14,253 nucleotides of DNA from DASUMP01 sp036277635 (GTDB taxonomy: Bacteria; Actinomycetota; Acidimicrobiia; IMCC26256; PALSA-610): positions 1 to 14,253 of the forward strand of contig DASUMP010000120.1 of the NCBI GenBank assembly GCA_036277635.1, read 5' to 3'. Shown one piece after another: positions 10,101-14,253 of this stretch. The stretch's first letter is position 1, and each line of letters starts with the position of its first letter. A model generated the notes under the pieces. The model ran no database searches, was not told where the DNA came from, and was given only the letters and a program-made list of their open reading frames with translations. The translations under genes were made by a program, and so were the position numbers.

Positions 10101-11321
10101 ATGTTCGAGTGGTCCGACGAGCTGATGATGATCCGCACCGCGGTGCGCGACTTCGTCGACAAGGAGATTCGCCCGCACCGCGACGAGCTCGAGCACGGCG
10201 ACCTGCCGCCCTACGACCTGCTCCGCAAGCTGTACCGGACGTTCGGGATGGACGAGATGGCGCGGGCATCGTTCGAGCGCCGGCTCGCGGCCGCCGAAGG
10301 CGCGGCGAGCCCGTCCGACGGCGGCGAACGCGGCGGTGGGGGTGGTGGCGGCATGACGCTGCTGCCGATCATCGAGCTGTGCAAGTGCTCGCCGGGCATG
10401 GTCACCGCCATGGGGGTGTCCGTCGGGCTCACCGCCGCGGCGATCATGGCGAAGGGCACTCCCGCGCAGCAGCGCCGCTGGGCGCTCGACATCCTCACGA
10501 TGGACAAGATCGGCGCGTGGGCGATCACCGAGCCGGGCTCGGGCTCCGACGCGTTCGGCTCGATGCAGTCGGTCGCCCGCATCGACGGCGACGAGTTCGT
10601 GCTCAGCGGGTCGAAGACGTTCATCACCAACGGCCCCTACGCCGACACGATCGTGTTCATCTGCAAGCTCGACGAGGGCAACCCGCCCGAGGAGCGTCGC
10701 GTCGTGCAGTTCGTGCTCGACTCGGGGATGCCCGGCCTCGAGCAGAGCAAGCCCCTGCGCAAGATGGGACTGCACTCATCGCCCACGGGGATGCTGTTCC
10801 TCGACTCCGTGCGCGTCGGCACCGACCGCCTGCTCGGCGAGTCGCTCGACGCCTACGGCGGCAGCGCAGGCCGCGAGGCATCGAAGGCCACGTTCGCGAT
10901 CGAGCGCAGCGGTGTGGCCGCGATGGCGCTCGGGATCATCGAGCGGTGCTTGGAGCTGTGCATCCCCTACGCGAAGGAGCGGGTGCAGTTCGGTCAGCCG
11001 ATCGGCAACTACCAGCTGATCCAGCTGAAGCTGGCGAAGATGGAAGTGGCGCGACTCAACGTCGAGAACCTCGTGTTCCGGTTCCTCGAACAAGCGCAGG
11101 CCGGGAAGGGCATGAGCCTCGCCGAGGCCTCCGCGATGAAGCTCTACTCGGCGCAGGCCGCCACCGAGGTCGCGCTCGAAGCGGTCCAGCTGTTCGGCGG
11201 CAACGGCTACATGGCCGAGTACGAAGTGGAACAGCTCGCGCGCGACGCCAAGGTGCTCCAGATCTACGCCGGCACCGACGAGATCCAGATCGGCCAGATC
11301 GCCCGCAGCCTCCTCGCCTAG
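10101..11321 (+). CDS. Acyl-CoA dehydrogenase family protein
   Basis: A 406-residue flavoprotein of the acyl-CoA dehydrogenase fold, which oxidises the alpha-beta bond of an acyl-CoA and passes electrons to ETF. The N-terminal helical domain (1-130) holds an unusual low-complexity insert at about 66-84 ending in seven consecutive glycines. The beta domain (about 138-250) has AWAITEPGSGSDAFG and the SKTFITNGPYAD FAD/substrate segment. The C-terminal helical domain has the RVQFGQPIGNYQLIQ signature (294-308) and QLFGGNGY. At the usual catalytic Glu position (YEGT in many members) this protein has Ala390 (IYAGTDEIQ). Glu268 (FAIERSGVAA) lies where isovaleryl-CoA dehydrogenase keeps its base, so an isovaleryl-CoA-like arrangement is likely. 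GGGGAG lies 5 nt upstream of the ATG. The stop shares CTAG with the convergent transporter gene. Substrate is not determinable from sequence alone. Confidence 0.93.
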   Translation: MFEWSDELMMIRTAVRDFVDKEIRPHRDELEHGDLPPYDLLRKLYRTFGMDEMARASFERRLAAAEGAASPSDGGERGGGGGGGMTLLPIIELCKCSPGMVTAMGVSVGLTAAAIMAKGTPAQQRRWALDILTMDKIGAWAITEPGSGSDAFGSMQSVARIDGDEFVLSGSKTFITNGPYADTIVFICKLDEGNPPEERRVVQFVLDSGMPGLEQSKPLRKMGLHSSPTGMLFLDSVRVGTDRLLGESLDAYGGSAGREASKATFAIERSGVAAMALGIIERCLELCIPYAKERVQFGQPIGNYQLIQLKLAKMEVARLNVENLVFRFLEQAQAGKGMSLAEASAMKLYSAQAATEVALEAVQLFGGNGYMAEYEVEQLARDAKVLQIYAGTDEIQIGQIARSLLA

Positions 11322-12457
11322 GCCTCGTCGGGGCGCGCGGCCTCGGCGAGCGTCCCGGATCGGCGCGGGGCGAGGTGCGCGAGGACGACCATCAGCAGCG
11401 CGAAGCCGAGGAAGGTTGCGAGACCGGCGGCCGGACCGCCGGCGTCGGCGGCGACGCCGGCGAGCACCGGCATCGCGAACCCGCCGATCTCGATGACGGT
11501 CACGACCGCCTTCACCGTGCCGGCGCGACCCGGGTGCAGCGAGTACATCCGGGCCTGCAACGTCACCCACACCTCGGCGATGCCCCACCCGAACACGAGC
11601 GCGCCCGCGCAGACGACGGGGATCGACGGCACGAGAGCCGTCGCGGTGCCGAGCGCGAGGATCACCGCGCCGCGCGCGAGTCGGCGGTCGCGTTCGGTCG
11701 TCTCCGTACGTCGTGACATCACGGCGAGGCCGGCCAAGAACCCGACGATCGTCAGCGCCGCGATCGCGTTGCCGGCCGCGACCGACGAGCCGCGATCGTC
11801 GAGCGTCGAGATGAGGAAGGCCACGAACGGTTCGTCCAGCGGGACCAGGAACATCGCGAGCGCGCCCACGAGCCACACGCGCGGGTCGCGCAGCACGATC
11901 CGCAGACCGTCGCGCGCGGTCTCGCCGTCGCCGTTCGGGCGAGGACGGGGGAGCGGCAGCGTGGCGAGCCACAGGCCGTACGCCCCGAGCAGCACCGCGC
12001 CGGCCGCGAACGCGACGCGCCACGACAGCCCGAGTGCCGTGACCGCGATGATCAGACCGGGACCGACGAAGTCGCCGATGCCGGCGAGCAGGTTCTGGCG
12101 GGCGAGCTGGCGGTCGAGGTCGTCGCCGGCCTCGTCGACGAGCGCGACTTCCGCCGCGTCGACCATCGCCGTCGACGCGACTCCGAGCACGAGTCCGGCG
12201 ACGAACAGCGCGAGGAACGACTGCGCGGTCGCGAACAGCGTGAGCGACGTGGCGTACGCGAGCGCGCCGCCCGCCGCGAGCACCCGGCGGCTCATGTGGT
12301 CGGCGGCGACGGTGAACACCGAACCGGCGAGGCCCGCGAGGCCCATGGCCGCGAGCACGATGCTCGCCTGCGAGTACGTCAGCCCGAGATCGGAGCGGAA
12401 CGACTCGAACGCGCCCGTGGGCAGATAGCTGCCCGCCTCGTCGCCGAGGCGGACCAC
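11318..12457 (-). CDS. MFS-type transporter (start uncertain)
   Basis: A 379-residue, strongly hydrophobic membrane protein with about 11 visible spans in two halves. They are separated by a charged central loop at about 170-190 (PLPRPRPNGDGETARDGLR), the usual major facilitator layout. The first-half cytoplasmic loop (ADHMSRRVLAAGGALAY) resembles the MFS loop 2-3 motif. The C-terminus is a short cytoplasmic tail. The only standard start is GTG at 12455-12457, without a visible ribosome binding site. It cuts into what would be the first span: the frame remains open upstream to 12526 and encodes further hydrophobic residues (AVVGALLVV) but offers no ATG, GTG or TTG. Either translation starts at this GTG from a short leader, or the true N-terminus is hidden by a frameshift or a rare start. 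The substrate cannot be told. It is convergent with the acyl-CoA dehydrogenase and divergent from aat. Confidence 0.82.
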   Translation of the reverse strand: MVRLGDEAGSYLPTGAFESFRSDLGLTYSQASIVLAAMGLAGLAGSVFTVAADHMSRRVLAAGGALAYATSLTLFATAQSFLALFVAGLVLGVASTAMVDAAEVALVDEAGDDLDRQLARQNLLAGIGDFVGPGLIIAVTALGLSWRVAFAAGAVLLGAYGLWLATLPLPRPRPNGDGETARDGLRIVLRDPRVWLVGALAMFLVPLDEPFVAFLISTLDDRGSSVAAGNAIAALTIVGFLAGLAVMSRRTETTERDRRLARGAVILALGTATALVPSIPVVCAGALVFGWGIAEVWVTLQARMYSLHPGRAGTVKAVVTVIEIGGFAMPVLAGVAADAGGPAAGLATFLGFALLMVVLAHLAPRRSGTLAEAARPDEA

Positions 12458-12503
12458 GAGGAGCGCGCCAACGACCGCGCGCGGGGCGCGCGCGACCGGA
12501 CGA

Positions 12504-12530
12504 GCGCTACGACGGAGGAGTCGGCGTCAA
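12504..12530 (-). promoter_or_regulatory. Candidate promoter of the MFS transporter
   Basis: On the minus strand TTGACG (12525-12530) is followed after 15 nt by TAGCGC (12504-12509). The spacing is short, but TTGACG is the best -35 seen in the window. It would start transcription near 12497, leaving about a 40-nt leader before the GTG at 12457, which fits that start codon. Confidence 0.35.
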
Positions 12531-12558
12531 TAGTGCGTGAGCCGCGACATCGTCCTCA

Positions 12559-13239
12559 GTGTACGACGCGCCCGATCCGCGTCGAGTTGAATTCGGCATC
12601 GACCTCTGGCTGCACAACCGGTGGGAGTTCCCCGACGCGGCGCTCGCCGACGAGCACGGCGTCGTGGGGCTGGGCGCCGACCTCGAGCCGCCGACGCTGC
12701 TCGCCGCGTACCGAGCCGGGCTGTTCCCCATGCGCCTCGGCGACCACGGTCCGCTCGCGTGGTGGTCGCCGGACCCGCGCGGGATCGTCCCGCTCGACGG
12801 GGTGCACGTGTCGCGATCGTTGCGCCGGTCCCGCCGGCGATTCGAGATCCGGATCGACGCCGCGTTCGCCGAGGTGATGCACGGGTGCGCGGATCCCGAT
12901 CGTCCGAACGGTTGGATCGACGAGTCCTTCGTCGACGCGTACACGGAGCTCCACCACCTCGGGCACGCGCACAGCGTCGAGGTGTGGGACGACGACATCC
13001 TCGTGGGCGGCTTGTACGGCGTGCGCATCGCCCGGTTCTTCGCGGGCGAGTCGATGTTCCACCGCGTGCGCGACGCGTCGAAGGTCGCGCTCTGGGCGAC
13101 GGCCGACCTGTTGCGCCTCGACGGGGCGACGCTCTTCGACGTGCAGTGGACGACCGAGCACCTGCGGTCGATGGGCGCGATCGACGTGCCCCGCGCCGAG
13201 TACCTGCGCCTCCTCGCGGACGCGGTCGGCGGCGCGTAG
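12559..13239 (+). CDS. aat: Leucyl/phenylalanyl-tRNA--protein transferase
   Basis: A 226-residue transferase, normal family length, that moves Leu or Phe from aminoacyl-tRNA to the N-terminus of proteins starting with Arg or Lys, marking them for ClpS/ClpAP degradation in the cytoplasm (N-end rule). Family landmarks in order are GLGADLEPPTLLAAYRAGLFP (36-56; the E. coli enzyme has the matching GGDLSPARLLMAYQRGIFP segment), WWSPDPRG (68-75), WIDESFVDAYTELHHLGHAH (119-138), VGGLYGVRIARFFAGESMF (149-167) and LFDVQWTTEHLRSMGA (192-207). Glu164 and Asp194 align with the conserved Glu and Asp of the E. coli catalytic relay. GTG 12559 is the only usable start, since an in-frame TGA lies at 12538-12540 and the next Met is after the core begins. 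No clear ribosome binding site is seen, so a leaderless mRNA is possible. The ArsC-like gene follows after 9 nt, probably cotranscribed. Confidence 0.95.
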   Translation: MYDAPDPRRVEFGIDLWLHNRWEFPDAALADEHGVVGLGADLEPPTLLAAYRAGLFPMRLGDHGPLAWWSPDPRGIVPLDGVHVSRSLRRSRRRFEIRIDAAFAEVMHGCADPDRPNGWIDESFVDAYTELHHLGHAHSVEVWDDDILVGGLYGVRIARFFAGESMFHRVRDASKVALWATADLLRLDGATLFDVQWTTEHLRSMGAIDVPRAEYLRLLADAVGGA

Positions 13240-13248
13240 GGTGCGGTC

Positions 13249-13605
13249 ATGGCGAAGGCGAAGGTGGTCGTCTACTACAACCCCGGCTGAGGCACGGCGC
13301 GCGGCGTCGCGGAGCTGCTCCGCGAGCGCGGTGTCGAGTTCGACACCGTCGACTACCTGAAGCACCCGCCCGACCGGGCCACGCTCGAGTGGCTCGTCGA
13401 TCATCTCGACAGCCCGCCCGCCGAGCTCGTGCGCAAGGACAAGCGCTTCGGCGAGCTCGACCTCGTCGCCGACGACTACACGACCAAGCGCGCCGTGGTC
13501 GGCGTGCTGCTCGAGCACCCCGAGCTCATGCAGCGTCCGATCGTCGTGCGTGGCGATCGCGCCGTCATCGCCCGCCCCAAGGAGCGCGCCCTCGAGCTGT
13601 TCTGA
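13249..13605 (+). CDS. arsC: ArsC-family arsenate reductase-like protein with in-frame UGA (probable selenoprotein)
   Basis: Reading through one TGA (13288-13290) gives a complete 118-codon frame from ATG 13249 to TGA 13603-13605. The N-terminus MAKAKVVVYYNPG is followed by the TGA codon (position 14) and then GTARGVAELLRERGVEF. Plasmid R773 ArsC reads YHNPACGTSR at this place, so the TGA falls exactly on the catalytic cysteine (Cys12). Downstream, DYLKHPP, LVRKD, QRPIVV and ARPKE retain Arg62, Arg96 and Arg109, which match the arsenate-binding Arg60, Arg94 and Arg107. The length equals the chromosomal ArsC/YfgD type (about 119 aa). All other codons are intact and codon use matches the neighbours. 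A stem-loop follows the TGA at bacterial SECIS distance. The best reading is selenocysteine at position 14: a thioredoxin-fold selenol reductase of arsenate or another oxidised substrate. A Cys-to-stop mutation or a base error is the alternative. The gene lies 9 nt after aat, with a weak AGGGTG ribosome binding site. Confidence 0.75.
13304..13329 (+). promoter_or_regulatory. Candidate bacterial SECIS stem-loop
   Basis: TCGCGGAG (13307-13314) pairs perfectly with CTCCGCGA (13318-13325) around CTG. Past a bulged G (13326), 13304-13306 pairs with 13327-13329, giving about 11 bp. If the last G-C pair opens, the apical loop is GCTGC, with G first. Known bacterial SECIS elements keep a G in the first two loop bases and place the apical loop 16-37 nt after the UGA; here the loop begins 24 nt after it. 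This is the element SelB would bind to insert selenocysteine. GC-rich coding DNA forms hairpins easily, so the structure supports but does not prove recoding. Confidence 0.55.
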
Positions 13606-13621
13606 CGTGTTTGGCGAGAAC

Positions 13622-13644
13622 GTGCTCGCCGGCGGGCACTTTCT
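13622..13644 (+). terminator. Intrinsic terminator-like hairpin after the aat-arsC pair
   Basis: GTGCTCG (13622-13628) and CGGGCAC (13633-13639) form a 7-bp stem (one T-G wobble) with loop CCGG, followed directly by TTTCT (13640-13644). It lies 16 nt past the ArsC-like stop. A competing 6-bp hairpin, GGCGAG/CTCGCC (13613-13630), overlaps its left arm. The T-run is short, so efficiency is uncertain. Confidence 0.5.
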
Positions 13645-13670
13645 GACCAAACAGGGGGTGGGGGTACGCT
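13643..13670 (+). promoter_or_regulatory. Candidate promoter of the second acyl-CoA dehydrogenase
   Basis: CTGACC (13643-13648) and TACGCT (13665-13670), separated by 16 nt, fit an actinobacterial -35/-10 pair and lie about 52 bp upstream of the GTG start at 13723. The -35 begins inside the T-run of the preceding terminator. Confidence 0.5.
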
Positions 13671-13722
13671 CGACGGGCCCCGATCCGCTGTGGTCGCGAA
13701 GATCCGAGACGAGGAGCGTCGC

Positions 13723-14253
13723 GTGAGTCTGCCGAGCGCTGAAGAGGTCCGCGCCGAGGTCAAGGCCTGGTTGGCCGAGAGCTGGGACCCCGACATCACG
13801 GTCGGCGAGTGGTGGGAGCGCCTCGCCCGGTCGGGGTACGCCGCCCCCACGTTCCCGGAGGACGCGTGGGGCAAGGGTTGGCCGCGCGATCTCGCGATGG
13901 TCGTGAGTGAGGCGATCGACGAGCACGGCGCGATCGGCCCGCCCGCTGGCCTCGGCTACCTGCTCGCGGCGCCCACGATCGCCGCGCACGGCACCGAGGA
14001 GCAGAAGCAGACGCTGTTGTTGCGCATCCTCACTGGCCAGGACGCGTGGTGCCAGCTGTTCTCCGAGCCCGGCGCCGGTTCCGACCTCGCGAGCCTGCAG
14101 ACGAAGGCCGTCAAGGACGGCGACGAGTGGGTGATCACCGGGCAGAAGGTGTGGACCTCGACCGCGCAGCTCACGAACCTCGGGATGCTCATCGCGCGCA
14201 CGGATCCCGACCTCCCCAAGCACAAGGGCATCACGTACTTCGCGTTCGACATG
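13723..14253 (+). CDS. Acyl-CoA dehydrogenase, N-terminal part (cut by window end)
   Basis: The first 177 residues of a second acyl-CoA dehydrogenase. The start is GTG 13723, with GAGGAG (13711-13716) 6 nt upstream. The helical N-terminal domain includes WWERLARSGYAAPTFPEDAWG (30-50) and AHGTEEQKQTLLLRIL (88-103). The beta domain begins with QLFSEPGAGSDLASLQTKA (111-129), the FAD/acyl-CoA contact signature, and WVITGQKVWTSTAQ (136-149). The FPEDAWGKGWPRDL stretch and the WTSTAQ version of the FAD loop resemble the steroid/long-chain FadE branch common in actinobacteria, not the short-chain branch; this is a judgement from motif style. The catalytic residue lies beyond the window. It likely has its own promoter and is probably not part of the aat-arsC unit. 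Confidence 0.93.
   Translation, partial: MSLPSAEEVRAEVKAWLAESWDPDITVGEWWERLARSGYAAPTFPEDAWGKGWPRDLAMVVSEAIDEHGAIGPPAGLGYLLAAPTIAAHGTEEQKQTLLLRILTGQDAWCQLFSEPGAGSDLASLQTKAVKDGDEWVITGQKVWTSTAQLTNLGMLIARTDPDLPKHKGITYFAFDM

Noticed and set aside
13249..13290. Reading the TGA as a true stop, giving a 13-residue peptide or a decayed pseudogene
   Set aside because: The 104 following codons are intact and conserved with the active-site arginines, and the TGA sits exactly on the nucleophile. Kept only as the alternative to be excluded.
12621..13646. 341-codon plus-strand frame covering aat and the ArsC-like gene
   Set aside because: It is an out-of-frame Arg-rich shadow. The true frames give recognisable Aat and ArsC sequences.

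Overview
The window is GC-rich (roughly 70%), starts several genes with GTG, and carries a full bacterial GltB/GltD pair, tandem TetR and ECF-sigma regulators and several acyl-CoA dehydrogenases. Together this suggests a high-GC actinobacterium, perhaps an Acidimicrobiia relative. That assignment is inference, because the window has no rRNA or tRNA. I found no insertion sequence, phage gene or CRISPR array. It looks like ordinary chromosome with one unusual gene.

Layout. (1) 1-24, minus: possible first codons of an HU-like gene, preceded by a hairpin and three helically phased A-tracts. (2) 145-2902, minus: a three-gene regulatory operon. A protein with two fused TetR-type regulators overlaps by 4 nt (GTGA) an ECF-type sigma factor, which is followed by a one-span membrane protein with a very acidic, repeat-encoded tail, possibly the anti-sigma partner. 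(3) 2903-3244: a leader rich in inverted repeats between the TetR gene and the divergent gltB. (4) 3245-9261, plus: gltB-gltD, the two subunits of NADPH-type glutamate synthase, 2 nt apart. (5) 9262-9562: a structured non-coding region with a strong hairpin between convergent genes. (6) 9563-9991, minus: an unknown 142-aa protein. (7) 10101-11321, plus: an acyl-CoA dehydrogenase, tail to tail with (8) an MFS-type transporter (11318-12457, minus); the two stop codons share one CTAG. (9) 12559-13605, plus: aat (Leu/Phe-tRNA-protein transferase), then after 9 nt an ArsC-family gene broken by an in-frame TGA exactly where the catalytic cysteine belongs. (10) 13723-14253, plus: the start of a second acyl-CoA dehydrogenase, cut by the window end.

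The most notable observation is the ArsC-family gene at 13249-13605. Ignoring one TGA (13288-13290), it reads as a complete 118-residue protein with all three arsenate-binding arginines of the family. The TGA replaces the nucleophilic Cys, and a stable stem-loop follows it at the distance expected of a bacterial SECIS element. The simplest reading is a selenocysteine-containing arsenate reductase or redox protein, a gene that normal gene calling would miss or call a pseudogene.

Functionally, gltBD handles nitrogen assimilation (glutamine + 2-oxoglutarate to 2 glutamate). The two acyl-CoA dehydrogenases suggest fatty-acid or branched-chain acyl degradation. aat belongs to the N-end rule degradation pathway. 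The TetR-sigma-membrane operon is probably a self-contained signalling unit with unknown targets.
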